Position numbers and translations under genes: made by a program
The notes under the pieces: model-generated
The model's input: the letters and a program-made list of their open reading frames with translations, nothing else
Told to the model about the DNA's origin: nothing
Database searches by the model: none
Assembly (NCBI GenBank): GCA_963734395.1
Contig: CAVTGY010000002.1
Coordinates: forward strand, 930,001 to 994,000
Source: Bog-756 sp963734395
GTDB lineage: Bacteria; Actinomycetota; Acidimicrobiia; Acidimicrobiales; RAAP-2
Length of the DNA stretch: 64,000 nucleotides
Direction: 5' to 3'
Part shown: positions 51,288 through 60,480 of the stretch, one piece after another
Position numbering within the stretch: the first letter of the stretch is position 1
Layout: each line of letters opens with the position of its first letter

Positions 51288-52450
51288 ATCGTCCCTGCGA
51301 TACCTCGGCACACGCTGCTGCTCTCGCCGGTCTGCCGGGGATGACACCCGTACGGTTGGCCAAGCTGTTGGACGGATTCGAGCCGGCGTCGGCGTGGAAG
51401 GCGGTACGGGCGGGATCCCATCCGGCCGATCCGCAGCGAAAATTCGCATCGCCGGCCAGGATTACCGATGTCTTCGAGGTGGGGGCACGCTACGCACGGG
51501 AGGGGGTGCGAGTCCTACTGCCCGCTACACCTGGCTACCCCTCCATGCTGGTTGGCGACCCCGGGGCACCCGCCGTGCTGTTCGCGCGGGGAGATCCCGC
51601 AGTTGTTGACGGCCGCCCCCGCGTGGCCATCGTCGGTACCCGCTCGGCCACCCACTACGGGCGCCAAGTGGCCTCCGATCTGGCCGGCGAATTGGCCGCT
51701 GAAGGTGTCGTCGTAGTGTCCGGACTGGCGCTGGGCATCGATGCGGCGGCTCATGCAGGCGTCGTGCGAGCCGCGGACGGCGATGCCGCTCCGCCGGTCG
51801 CGGTGGTCGGGACAGGTCTGGACATCGTGTATCCGCCGTCGAACCGTGAGCTCTGGGACCAGGTTGCCACCAGGGGTGCCGTGTTTTCCGAGTCGGCCCT
51901 GGGAACCAAACCGCACCCGGGCGTGTTCCCGGCCCGCAATCGGATCATCGCCGCTCTATCCGACGTGGTCGTGGTCGTCGAGAGCCATCGCGGTGGGGGG
52001 TCGCTGTACACGGCGGATGCGGCGGCCCGCCGTTCGATCCCGGTCTGTGCCGTTCCCGGTTCGGTGAGAAGCCCGGCGTCGGAGGGAACCAACGCCCTTC
52101 TCGTCGATGGTTGCGTCCCGGTGCGGGATGCAACCGATGTCCTGGTGGCGCTGTCGCTGGCGGGTTCCGGGAGGCACCCGGCTCCGGGTGACCGGAAAAC
52201 CCCGAGGGACCGGGCGGATCGGGCGGACCGAACAAATCGGGAGGACCAACGGGCCGCGCTCGTTCGAGCTCCTGCGATGAGCGCACAGGAGCTCGCCGTC
52301 TGGGAAGCAACTGATGACATCCCGACCGCGTTCGAGACGATCCTGATCCGCACCGACCTTTCCATTGCCGAGGCGGTAGTTACCTGTGACTCGTTGGTCG
52401 AGCGCGGAGCACTTCTGGCTGGTTGCGGGTGGTGGGCGCGGCGGGGCTAA
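51284..52450 (+). CDS. dprA: DNA-processing protein DprA
   Basis: RecA loader for incoming single-stranded DNA. 388 residues, uninterrupted. A SAM-like N-domain (AALAGLPGMTPVRLAKLLDG) precedes the Rossmann core with VAIVGTRSATHYGRQ, VVVSGLALGIDAAAH, VVGTGLDIVYPPSN, FPARNRIIAALSD and GGSLYTADAA. A charged linker with repeated RADRAD units leads to a small winged-helix-like C-domain. ATG 51284 overlaps comM. Confidence 0.96.
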   Translation: MNRPCDTSAHAAALAGLPGMTPVRLAKLLDGFEPASAWKAVRAGSHPADPQRKFASPARITDVFEVGARYAREGVRVLLPATPGYPSMLVGDPGAPAVLFARGDPAVVDGRPRVAIVGTRSATHYGRQVASDLAGELAAEGVVVVSGLALGIDAAAHAGVVRAADGDAAPPVAVVGTGLDIVYPPSNRELWDQVATRGAVFSESALGTKPHPGVFPARNRIIAALSDVVVVVESHRGGGSLYTADAAARRSIPVCAVPGSVRSPASEGTNALLVDGCVPVRDATDVLVALSLAGSGRHPAPGDRKTPRDRADRADRTNREDQRAALVRAPAMSAQELAVWEATDDIPTAFETILIRTDLSIAEAVVTCDSLVERGALLAGCGWWARRG

Positions 52451-52456
52451 TTGTGG

Positions 52457-53244
52457 TCAGGCGGCAGGAAAGCTTCCCTGCTGCCATCCGATAGACGCCG
52501 ACGACACAGGCCCTGGGGAGGGGGTGGATTCGAGGGTCGGCGCCATGCAGCTCGAGAGATTGGTCTGTGCTCCGTACCAGGCAGACCCGGCCGATTTCCA
52601 CACCAACCAACACGTGCCACTGGTTGACCGATCGGCCAAGGTGACGCTCCCACCGCCACCGCCCGACCGCCACCGCCCACGCCACCGCCCACGCCACCGC
52701 CACCGCCACCCAAAACACCGTCAGCGCTCACGCTGCCGCCCCCACCGGCCCCGCCCACCCCGCTGTCAGCACCAGTCACTGCCACGCTCACCGTTGTCGG
52801 GTCGGAGGAAGGGCCGGTGACGAACGAAATGCCCGGATTGGCAGCCGACAGCTCAGAAGCGGTCAAGGACCCGTAGCCATCCGAGCTGGCCGCGGTGTCG
52901 ACCGCGGTCAATGCGGTGGACAGCGTCTGTTGAGCCTGGAGCGCCGTGGCTTCCTCGACTCCTGGCGCGTTGGACACGTTGGTACTCGAATTGGAGCCCG
53001 ACTTGAACGTGCTACCGACGAGCAGGGCGGTCAGGACTGCGGTGATTCCCAAACTGATGACGATGACGACCATGGAGAGACCGCCCTCGTCGCCGGGAGT
53101 CCTCCAGGAAACATCGCGCCGGTGGAGGGGCGAAGGTGTCCCCCCGAGTCGGCGAGCGGTCGCGACGGCCTGCGGCCGATCCGTAGCCTTTCTTACCTTC
53201 CCGGATTTGGTTGACAAGGTCCTAGGTCCTCCCCGCTCTTTCAT
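52457..53244 (-). CDS. prepilin-like secreted protein with Gly-rich region, frameshifted
   Basis: About 262 residues. A basic 55-residue leader ends in DEGGLSMVVIVISLGITAVL, which resembles a type IV prepilin cleavage site (G before LSMV) and hydrophobic N-helix, although the Glu at mature position 5 is Val. A Ser/Thr/Ala-rich ectodomain follows, then glycine runs (GGGGGVGGGVGGGG). After a slip near 52640 the end has CWLVWKSAGSAWYGAQTNLS and IGWQQGSFPAA, with two Cys suggesting a disulfide. The long leader may mean that a later start is used. Convergent with dprA, 6 bp away. Pseudopilin or surface pilin is the best guess. Confidence 0.65.
52650..52711. repeat. CCACCG-type microsatellite in the prepilin-like gene
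   Basis: A run of imperfect CCACCG and CCCACG hexamers codes the glycine-rich stretch on the - strand. The reading frame slips right beside it. Confidence 0.75.
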
Positions 53245-53290
53245 CGGCGGTTCCCCGTCTACAACTTGAGCTCCCTGGTCGGCGAACCGG

Positions 53291-53296
53291 TACCCT
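53291..53296 (+). promoter_or_regulatory. -10 element TACCCT of the LLM oxidoreductase
   Basis: TACCCT ends 8 nt before ATG 53305, which decides that start over the upstream TTG at 53266. Confidence 0.5.
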
Positions 53297-53304
53297 TGCC
53301 GACC

Positions 53305-54204
53305 ATGGGTGTCACCAGCCCTCCCCGATCGGTCACTCGACTCGGCATCCTGTTGTCCGATCCGATTCGCACTCCCGACGGCGGGGGGCTGCTCGACAGT
53401 GGTTCGGCGCTTGCCCGCTCGGCCGAGGAGGTGGGGTTCGATTCACTGTGGTTGAGGGATCGGGGCAGAGAGTCGAGTCCCTACGAGGCTTTTTCACTCC
53501 TGGGGGCACTGGCTGTCCGAACCCGTTCCATCCGGCTCGGTGCGTTTCCGATGCCATGGGACATCCGTGAACCATCGATCGTGGCGAAGAATGTCACGGG
53601 AATCGATGTCATCTCCCACGGCCGCGGGACCCTGGCGGTTACCCTCGATGCCGGAGAAGGGGACGACGCTGCGGACCAACTGGCAGAACGGCTCCAGGTC
53701 TCTCGAGCGATGCTGGAAGATGAGCGCCCGGAGTTTTCGGGGCGCTTCTACCGGATCGACGGAGCGGTCAATCGACCTCAGGCGGTGCAGGCCGGGGGAA
53801 TCCCTCTGGTGGTCCTCATCGAAATGGGGAATCCAATCTCGACCCGATTGCGTACGGAGGGACTACGGATCGCTGCCGAACATGCCGACGCAGCCGTGGT
53901 GACTGGCAGTCCGGATCAAGTGGGAGCCGCGGCGGATGTCGTCCGAGCCGGCTCGATCGAGGTCATCTGGATGGGGAGCGTGCTCGTCGGGGATGACCAC
54001 CGAGTTGCCAACGTCGACGCGCTGTCTGGAACGCCAGCTCAGGTGGCCGATCAACTCAGAGACCGTCTTGTGGCCGGCGCGAACGGATGCATCGTCTCGC
54101 TGGAGGGAAGCGACCAACTGGGGGCCATTGCCGACTATGGACCCGCGCTTCAGGATGCGGTCAGATCGGTCGTCACGGTCACCGGCGAACCCGGCGGGTT
54201 GTAG
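53305..54204 (+). CDS. LLM-class flavin/F420-dependent oxidoreductase
   Basis: Luciferase-like TIM-barrel oxidoreductase of 299 residues, uninterrupted. LGILLSDPIRTPDGGG, SAEEVGFDSLWLRDRG, AVRTRSIRLGAFPMPWDIR and IDVISHGRGTLAVTLDAGE fit the family; DERPEFSGRFYRIDGAVNRP and GTPAQVADQLRDRLVAGANG follow. Actinobacterial members normally use F420, but the cofactor cannot be read from sequence alone. Probably monocistronic, followed by nfo with its own promoter. Confidence 0.85.
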   Translation: MGVTSPPRSVTRLGILLSDPIRTPDGGGLLDSGSALARSAEEVGFDSLWLRDRGRESSPYEAFSLLGALAVRTRSIRLGAFPMPWDIREPSIVAKNVTGIDVISHGRGTLAVTLDAGEGDDAADQLAERLQVSRAMLEDERPEFSGRFYRIDGAVNRPQAVQAGGIPLVVLIEMGNPISTRLRTEGLRIAAEHADAAVVTGSPDQVGAAADVVRAGSIEVIWMGSVLVGDDHRVANVDALSGTPAQVADQLRDRLVAGANGCIVSLEGSDQLGAIADYGPALQDAVRSVVTVTGEPGGL

Positions 54205-54239
54205 CAAGGGATCGAGGCCGCGGCGCGATCCGTGACTGC

Positions 54240-54245
54240 TACGGT
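54240..54245 (+). promoter_or_regulatory. -10 element TACGGT of nfo
   Basis: TACGGT ends 6 nt before ATG 54252; no ribosome-binding site. Confidence 0.5.
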
Positions 54246-54251
54246 GCCCGG

Positions 54252-55130
54252 ATGCGTATCGGTGCCCATGTCCGAGCCGGCAAGGGCCTGGTCCCCGCCT
54301 TAAAACACGGATCCGATGTTGGCGCGGAGGTCATCCAGGTCCATACTCAGAGCCCACGGGTGTGGAAGCCCGCCCAATACGGACCAGAGGTTCTCGCCGC
54401 CTATCGGGAAGCCCAGACGGAACACCCGACGGTGAGCTCGACGTTCTGCCACGCCACCTACCTCATCAATCTGGCATCGCCGGACCCGGAGTTGGCTGCC
54501 AAGTCGAGGGCTTGTCTGCGAGCCAATCTGGCAACGGCCGACGGCATGGGTGCTGATGGGCTCGTGCTGCACATCGGCAGCCATCGGGGGCGTGGGTTCG
54601 AGACGGCCCTTCCAGGAATTGTGAGTGCGTTGACCGAGACCCTCGACTCGGCGGACCTTGACCGTGGATCCTGTCCCATCCTGTTGGAGAATGCTGCTGG
54701 AGCGGGCGACACCGTAGGCCGATCCTTCGAGGAGTTGGAAGAGGTGATCGATGCGACCGGCGGAGATGAGCGACTCGGCGTCTGCCTCGACACCCAGCAC
54801 CTCTGGGCATCCGGGATTCCGTTTGCCAGCATTGACGAGTCGGATGCCATGATCGAGATGGTCGATCGGACCGTTGGGCTCGAGCGTCTACGCTGCCTGC
54901 ACCTGAATGACTCGAAGGTGCCCTTCGGTGCCAACAGGGATCGCCACGAGAACATCGGGGAAGGCACGATCGGTACGTCCGGGTTTGTTGCTCTCCTCGG
55001 TCACCCCGACCTTCAGGGGCTGCCGGCCATTCTTGAAGTCCCCGGTGATGGTGATGGCCCCCGGGCAGAGGATGTGACCATGGCCCGGGAGGTTCACGGG
55101 CGAGGAGTTGCTCTGCGCACAGAGCGCTGA
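54252..55130 (+). CDS. nfo: endonuclease IV (AP endonuclease)
   Basis: Zinc TIM-barrel AP endonuclease, 292 residues, uninterrupted. MRIGAHVRAGKGLVPALKHG, VIQVHTQSPRVW, FCHATYLINLASPD (metal His), LVLHIGSHRGRGF, ILLENAAGAGDTVG (metal Glu), VCLDTQHLWASGI, CLHLNDSKVPFGANRDRHENIGEG. With xth the genome has both AP-endonuclease families. The 280 bp after it contain the second AT-rich 33-bp element. Confidence 0.95.
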   Translation: MRIGAHVRAGKGLVPALKHGSDVGAEVIQVHTQSPRVWKPAQYGPEVLAAYREAQTEHPTVSSTFCHATYLINLASPDPELAAKSRACLRANLATADGMGADGLVLHIGSHRGRGFETALPGIVSALTETLDSADLDRGSCPILLENAAGAGDTVGRSFEELEEVIDATGGDERLGVCLDTQHLWASGIPFASIDESDAMIEMVDRTVGLERLRCLHLNDSKVPFGANRDRHENIGEGTIGTSGFVALLGHPDLQGLPAILEVPGDGDGPRAEDVTMAREVHGRGVALRTER

Positions 55131-55249
55131 CGCTCGCCGCAGAATCCGTACCCCACAGGTCGGTGACCACCCGGTGTGCCGGCCAGGCACGGCCCAGGCT
55201 CCCGCCGAGCAATCCGACCCGATCGAGGACCTTCGAAATTGGCCCTAAA

Positions 55250-55282
55250 TATCGCCTATAACGAATAAATCGGCCGAATTTC
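55250..55282 (+). repeat. 33-bp AT-rich element, copy 2
   Basis: 25 of 33 bases match 12135-12167 without gaps. It lies 120 bp after the nfo stop and 128 bp before fumC. A GAATT-TCG-AATTC mini-palindrome begins near its right end. Confidence 0.55.
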
Positions 55283-55350
55283 GAATTCATATCGGCCAAG
55301 GGAGAGTCCCCAGACGCCGAAAGGCAGGCCTCAAAGACGCACGTTCACGC

Positions 55351-55356
55351 TAGGGT
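55351..55356 (+). promoter_or_regulatory. -10 element TAGGGT of fumC
   Basis: TAGGGT would start RNA about 48 nt before the fumC ATG, which has its own AAAGGAA ribosome-binding site. The AT-rich element lies 70 bp upstream. Confidence 0.45.
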
Positions 55357-55410
55357 CGCCGCGCGCCGAAGGGGATTCCGAGCACCGATCCATACCGAAA
55401 GGAACCGATC

Positions 55411-56803
55411 ATGACCAGCGAAACCCGCATGGAGACCGACACCATGGGAGGGATCGAGGTGCCTGCTGACCGGTACTGGGGTGCTCAGACGGCCCGCTCG
55501 CTGCACCACTTTCCGATCGGTGACGACCGGGTGCCCAAACCGGTCATTCGTGCCCTGGGGGTAGCTCAAGGAAGCATCCGCCCAGGTCAATGCGGATCTG
55601 GGCAAGTTGTCACCGGAGAAATCGGCGCTGATCATCGCCGCCGCCCGCGAGGTGTCCGAGGGCATGCTCGACGATCACTTCCCCTTGAGCGTCTGGCAGA
55701 CCGGGAGCGGGACCCAGAGCAACATGAACGCCAACGAAGTGATAGCCAATCGGGCCATCGAGATGGCCGGCGGCGTCATGGGATCCAAGGATCCGGTCCA
55801 CCCCAACGACGACGTCAACATGTCTCAGTCGTCGAACGACATCTTTCCAACCGCCATGCACATCGCCGCCGTGGAGGAGATCACCCACCGGCTGCTTCCG
55901 GCGATCCGGCGCCTCAGGGACGCCCTTGACGACAAGGCGGAGGCGTTCGCCGGCATCACCAAGATCGGGCGCACCCACTTGATGGACGCGGTTCCCCTGA
56001 CCCTCGGACAGGAGTTCTCCGGGTACGTGGCCCAACTGGAAGCCGATCTCCGCCGCATCGAGTTCACGCTTGACGATCTCTACGAACTGGCCGCGGGCGG
56101 TAGCGCAGTGGGCACCGGGCTCAACACGCATCCCGAGTTCGGGACTCGGGTGGCTTCGGCCATCGCCGAGCTCACCGGATTGCCGTTCGTCACCGCGCCG
56201 AACAAGTTCGCCGCCCTCGCCGCCCACGATGCGTTGGTGATGACCAGCGCATCCCTTCGAACGCTGGCCGGCTTCGCTTATCAAGATCGCCGACGACATC
56301 CGATGGTTGGGCTCGGGCCCGCGGACCGGGCTGGGGAGCTCACCCTCCCCGAGAACGAACCCGGCTCCTCGATCATGCCGGGGAAGGTCAACCCGACCCA
56401 GTGCGAGGCCATGATCATGGTCTGCATCCAGGTGTACGGAAACGACACCGCCGTGGCCATGGCCGGTGCTCGAGGGAATCTGGAGCTCAACGTGTGCAAG
56501 CCGGTGATCATCCACAACCTTCTCCATTCGGTTCAACTGCTCACCGAGGCGTCGGCGTCGTTCACCCGCTTCTGTGTCGAGGGCATCGAGCCCAATCGGG
56601 CCCGAATCCGAGAGCATCTCGACAACTCACTCATGTTGGTAACCGCGCTCACTCCGATGATCGGCTATGACAAGGCAGCTGAGGTGGCCAAAAAGGCTCA
56701 CAAAGAGGGAAGCACCCTTCGGGAGGCGGCCGTCTCGCTCGGCTATCTGAGCGAGCAGCAATTCGACGATTCCGTGCGTCCCGAGTCGATGACCCACCCC
56801 TGA
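55411..56803 (+). CDS. fumC: class II fumarate hydratase, frameshifted
   Basis: Iron-independent TCA-cycle fumarase, about 463 residues. MTSETRMETDTMGGIEVPAD and YWGAQTARSL open it. WQTGSGTQSNMNANEVIANR, HPNDDVNMSQSSNDIFPTAMH and GRTHLMDAVPLTLGQEFSGY are active-site motifs; GSSIMPGKVNPTQCEAM is the superfamily signature with fumarase-type NPTQCE. Extra bases near 55564 (G) and 56279 (T); removing them restores the family sequence. Confidence 0.96.
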
Positions 56804-56853
56804 ACGGTCAGTCTTGTGCGGTCAGAGCCCACCTGCGAGGCGAACAACCGCCC

Positions 56854-58137
56854 GTGAAACTCGAGGAAATCGATCTGACCGATCTCGACCTCTTCGTCGA
56901 AGGATTCCCCGACGAGATCTTCACCGCCCTTCGGCACCAGGCTCCGGTCTGGTGGCATCCTCCCACTGAACACACTCCCGACGGGGTTGGATTCTGGGTG
57001 CTCAGCGCCCACGCCGACATCATGGCGGCGGCGTCCGACGCCACCCTGTTCTCGTCGGAAGGCTCCTCGAGAGCCGAGGGCGGTGGAACCATCATCCAGG
57101 ATCTTCCCTACGGATTCGCTCCGGGCGTACTCCTCAACATGATGGATGATCCGCGCCATCATCGAATCCGTCGCCTGGTCACCCCGTCGGTAGCACCGAG
57201 GGCTTTGGCCCGAATGGAGGAAGAGCTGAAGGGACGTACTCGTCGGATCGTCGATGCGGTTGCCGACCGGGGGGCCTGCGATTTCCTGAGCGAGGTGGCA
57301 GTCGAATTGCCGCTTCAGGCGGTGGCAGCACTGATGGGTGTGCCCGACGCCGATCGTCACGACCTGATGACCTGGTCCAATACCACGCTCGACTTCGAGG
57401 GCAGGGAACTGGGCGAGACCAGTGAGCGAGTGGCGGAGGCGGCGGCGTCGATGGCGGCGTATGGCACCGAGCTCATCGACGAGCGAAAGCGGGCGCCCGG
57501 TGACGACCTGATCTCGGTGATCGTTCATGCCCAGGTCGAGGATGAATCGGGAGAGCCACGGGCCCTGAGCGATCTCGAGCTCCTGATGTTCTTCAACCTC
57601 TTGGTGGTGGCCGGCAGCGAGACCACCCGGAACTCGATCGCTCTCGGCATGGTGGCCTTGATCGAACACCCCGAACAACTCGAGTCCCTTCGAGGCGACC
57701 GCTCTCTGATGCCGACGGCGGTGGAGGAGATCCTCAGGTGGACCAGTGCCACGCTCTACAACCGGCGCACTGCCACTCGGGCCACCGAGCTGCACGGGCA
57801 CCGCATCGACGAGGGCGACAAGGTGACGCTGTGGTGGGCGTCGGCCAACAGGGACGAAGCGGTGTTCGATGATCCGTTTCGGTTCGACGTCCGTCGAGAG
57901 CCGAATCCGCACCTGACGTTCGGGCACAAGGCGCACTTCTGTCTGGGAGCCAATCTGGCCCGAATGGAGATCCGGGTGGTCCTCGACGAGGTTCTCGACC
58001 GCCTGGAGAATTTCGAGCTGACAGGACCAGTCGAACGGGTGCGCACCAACAAGCACGCCGGCGTATGTCGTGTCCCGTTGGCATTCACGTCCCGGTCAGA
58101 CCACCGAACCGGTGTTCGCAGCACACCGGACGTATGA
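56854..58137 (+). CDS. cytochrome P450 (first of a tandem pair)
   Basis: Haem monooxygenase of 427 residues, uninterrupted. I-helix VVAGSETTRNSIALGM, K-helix EEILRW (ExxR) and the haem ligand segment TFGHKAHFCLGANLARME. The position usually Gly in FGxG is Lys here. DDPRHHRIRRLVTPSVAPR and RRTATRATELHG are common in steroid/terpenoid P450s of actinobacteria. GTG 56854. Substrate unknown; no ferredoxin gene is adjacent. Confidence 0.93.
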   Translation: MKLEEIDLTDLDLFVEGFPDEIFTALRHQAPVWWHPPTEHTPDGVGFWVLSAHADIMAAASDATLFSSEGSSRAEGGGTIIQDLPYGFAPGVLLNMMDDPRHHRIRRLVTPSVAPRALARMEEELKGRTRRIVDAVADRGACDFLSEVAVELPLQAVAALMGVPDADRHDLMTWSNTTLDFEGRELGETSERVAEAAASMAAYGTELIDERKRAPGDDLISVIVHAQVEDESGEPRALSDLELLMFFNLLVVAGSETTRNSIALGMVALIEHPEQLESLRGDRSLMPTAVEEILRWTSATLYNRRTATRATELHGHRIDEGDKVTLWWASANRDEAVFDDPFRFDVRREPNPHLTFGHKAHFCLGANLARMEIRVVLDEVLDRLENFELTGPVERVRTNKHAGVCRVPLAFTSRSDHRTGVRSTPDV

Positions 58138-58176
58138 ACCGACCTCGATCATCTGACCGACCAAAGGGAAGCGTCA

Positions 58177-58182
58177 TATACT
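58177..58182 (+). promoter_or_regulatory. promoter CTGACC-18-TATACT of the second P450
   Basis: TATACT (58177-58182) with CTGACC 18 nt upstream (58153-58158). The leader is about 25 nt and includes GAGGGAG before ATG 58214. Confidence 0.5.
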
Positions 58183-58213
58183 CCCTCCAGAATCGCGACC
58201 ATGAGGGAGCACC

Positions 58214-59426
58214 ATGACCAGCGCACCCGACCAACTGACCATTGGTCTGACCGACGGCTCGTTCTACGGTGGCGATCCCTTTCCGGCCTTCACGTGGATG
58301 CGGGAGCATGCGCCGGCGTATTTCGACGAGTCCGGGGCGGTGTGGGGCATCTCCCGTTATGCCGATATCAAGGAGATCTCCAAGGATCCCGAGACCTTCT
58401 CCAGTGCCGGTGGCATCCGCCCGGACGCTGACGCATTACCCATGATGATCGACTTCGATGCACCGGAGCACGTGCGTCGGCGTCGCCTGGTCAGCGAAGG
58501 GTTCACCCCACGACGCATTCGCGAGAGCGAGGAGGGTATCCGAACCATCTGTGACGCCATCATCGACCGAGTCTGTCAGGTGGGATCGGCCGACTTCGTC
58601 CGCGAGATCGCCGCCCCGCTTCCGATGATCGTGATCGGCAACATGCTCGGCGTGGCTCCCGAGGATCGCGACGAACTGCTGCGGTGGTCCGACGACATGC
58701 TCAAGGGCCTGGGCTCCCCCGATCCCGGCGCCATGGACCGGGCCACCCTGGCCGCAGGTGAGTATGCCGAGTACATCCTCGCCGTCGCCGAACAACGGCG
58801 CAGGGACAGTCAGTCCGGCGACCTGATCGGTACCCTTGTCCATGCCGAAATCGAGGGCGATCGGCTGGATGAGCAGTCGATCATCTACGAATCGTTGCTG
58901 ATACTCATCGGCGGCGACGAGACCACTCGTCACGTGATCAGTGGTGGCATGTACGAACTCCTCCGTCATCCCGACCAGTTAGCCATGCTTGCGTCGGACC
59001 GAAGCCTGATGCCGAACGCGATGGAGGAGATGCTTCGCTGGGTCTCACCGATCAAGAACATGGCCCGACAGATGACCAGGGACGTCGAGTTCGGCGGAGA
59101 GACACTCCATAAGGGCGAAAAACTCCTGTTGCTCTACCCGTCGGCCAATCGCGACGAGCGGGTGTTCGACCGTCCGGAAGACCTTCGACATCACCCGGAG
59201 TCCCAATGAGCACATGGCGTTCGGCTTCGGGTCCCATTTCTGCCTGGGCAACCGGCTGGCGAGAATGGAACTGACCGTCATGTTCGACCGGCTTCTCGAC
59301 CGGCTCCCGGACCTTGCCCTGGCCGACGACCAGGAACCGCCCAAGCGGGCTGCGAACTTCGTGTCCGGTTACGAGACGATGCCGGTGGTATTCACGCCGA
59401 CCGAGCCGGTCGGAGCTTCGGCGTAA
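58214..59426 (+). CDS. cytochrome P450 (second of a tandem pair), frameshifted
   Basis: About 404 residues. MIDFDAPEHVRRRRLVSEGF, I-helix LILIGGDETTRHVISGGM, K-helix EEMLRW, and after one extra C near 59183 the haem loop AFGFGSHFCLGNRLARME. It is only distantly similar to the first P450, so the pair is not a recent duplication. A single slip. Seventeen base pairs separate it from the pterin dehydratase gene. Confidence 0.92.
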
Positions 59427-59443
59427 GCCGGCGAGGCAGTCGA

Positions 59444-59755
59444 GTGAAACAGCCGGTGCTGAGCGATGCCGACGTGCAGGAAGCGCTGGCGGCTCCGGAC
59501 GGCCTCGGATGGGAGCTGGTCGGGGGAAGGCTGGTCAAGTTGGTGACCTGTGACGGGTTCGTGGGGGCCTTGACGTTCGTGAACGAGGTCGGACGGTTGG
59601 CAGAGAAGGCCAATCACCATCCCGACATCGACATCCGCTACAACCGGGTGACGATGGCACTCGTCACCCACGATTCTGGCGGTATCACCCAACTCGACCT
59701 GGACATGGCCCGCGTCATAGACGGCGTCAGTTCAGGCGTTCGAAGCAAGTCCTGA
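59444..59755 (+). CDS. 4a-hydroxytetrahydrobiopterin dehydratase-like protein
   Basis: 103-residue pterin carbinolamine dehydratase fold. AEKANHHPDIDIRYNRVTMA contains the conserved [E]-K-x-x-HHP active-site signature. It probably forms an operon with the second P450. Many actinobacteria have this family without aromatic amino-acid hydroxylases, so its job may be in another pterin or molybdopterin context (inference). Confidence 0.88.
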   Translation: MKQPVLSDADVQEALAAPDGLGWELVGGRLVKLVTCDGFVGALTFVNEVGRLAEKANHHPDIDIRYNRVTMALVTHDSGGITQLDLDMARVIDGVSSGVRSKS

Positions 59756-59784
59756 ACCGAACGCCGGACCTCGGTGATCGGTGA

Positions 59785-60432
59785 TCAGCCAACCGGCAGG
59801 TCCCACAACGGGAACCACCGGTCGAGTTCCGGTTCCACCACCAGGTCGTCGGCGACCAGGCTCTTGAGCTGGAGCTCCCGTTCCGTGTTGCGCTGCTCGT
59901 GGCCCTCGGGAACGAAGGGATAGAACGTTCCCCGTTTGAACAGGTAGACCAGAAATGCGGTCGAGCTGATCAGCTGGCCCGGACCGGCTGTCCGCTCGGG
60001 CATCGAGTCTGGCGCTTCCCCTGCCGGCGTCGCCGGCTCGGCGGCTTCGGCTGGTAGCTCGGCGATGCCGAACACCGAGCAGAGCAACTGGGGGCCCCAC
60101 CCGGAATCGGCCAGCGAGGAGTTGACCATGTGGATCCGGGTCACCAACTCCTCGATATCGGGGTCCTCGATGACCAGCCAGTGATACCCGTAGGTGTCCT
60201 CCGCCTTTCGAAAGCCGCCGCCGCCGTCCATGGCCAGGAGCTTGACCACTTCGGTCTGCATGTCCTCGAAGCCCTGACCCGTGGGTGGTTTGAAGCAGAC
60301 GCCGGCATGTCCTGAACAAGACATGCCGGCAGCGCTTTGGAGGGTGATCGAGGCAGACGGAAGAGCGAAGAGGGCGTCCAGATCCGACTGGACAGGCTTG
60401 GTCCGGCCGAGCAGGGTATTCAGGAGTCCCAT
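59785..60432 (-). CDS. pspAB: PspA-associated protein PspAB
   Basis: 215 residues, uninterrupted. MGLLNTLLGRTKPVQSDLDA, GVCFKPPTG, DTYGYHWLVIEDPDIEELV and FKRGTFYPFVPEGHEQRNTE are characteristic of the PspAB family, known from actinobacteria and archaea beside HtpX and PspA. Role unknown, tied to membrane stress by context. Last gene of the psp/htpX cluster. Confidence 0.9.
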   Translation of the reverse strand: MGLLNTLLGRTKPVQSDLDALFALPSASITLQSAAGMSCSGHAGVCFKPPTGQGFEDMQTEVVKLLAMDGGGGFRKAEDTYGYHWLVIEDPDIEELVTRIHMVNSSLADSGWGPQLLCSVFGIAELPAEAAEPATPAGEAPDSMPERTAGPGQLISSTAFLVYLFKRGTFYPFVPEGHEQRNTERELQLKSLVADDLVVEPELDRWFPLWDLPVG

Positions 60433-60480
60433 CAGCGAGACCAGTTCATCGTGTGGGCAGCGCCGTCACCACCGAGCCGT

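Noticed and set aside
52650..52711. Short repeats considered as a CRISPR array
   Set aside because: Units are 6 bp without spacers and lie in a coding region; it is a microsatellite.
56854..59755. P450 pair as a secondary-metabolite cluster
   Set aside because: No synthase, cyclase or tailoring genes around; neighbours are fumC and the psp cluster.
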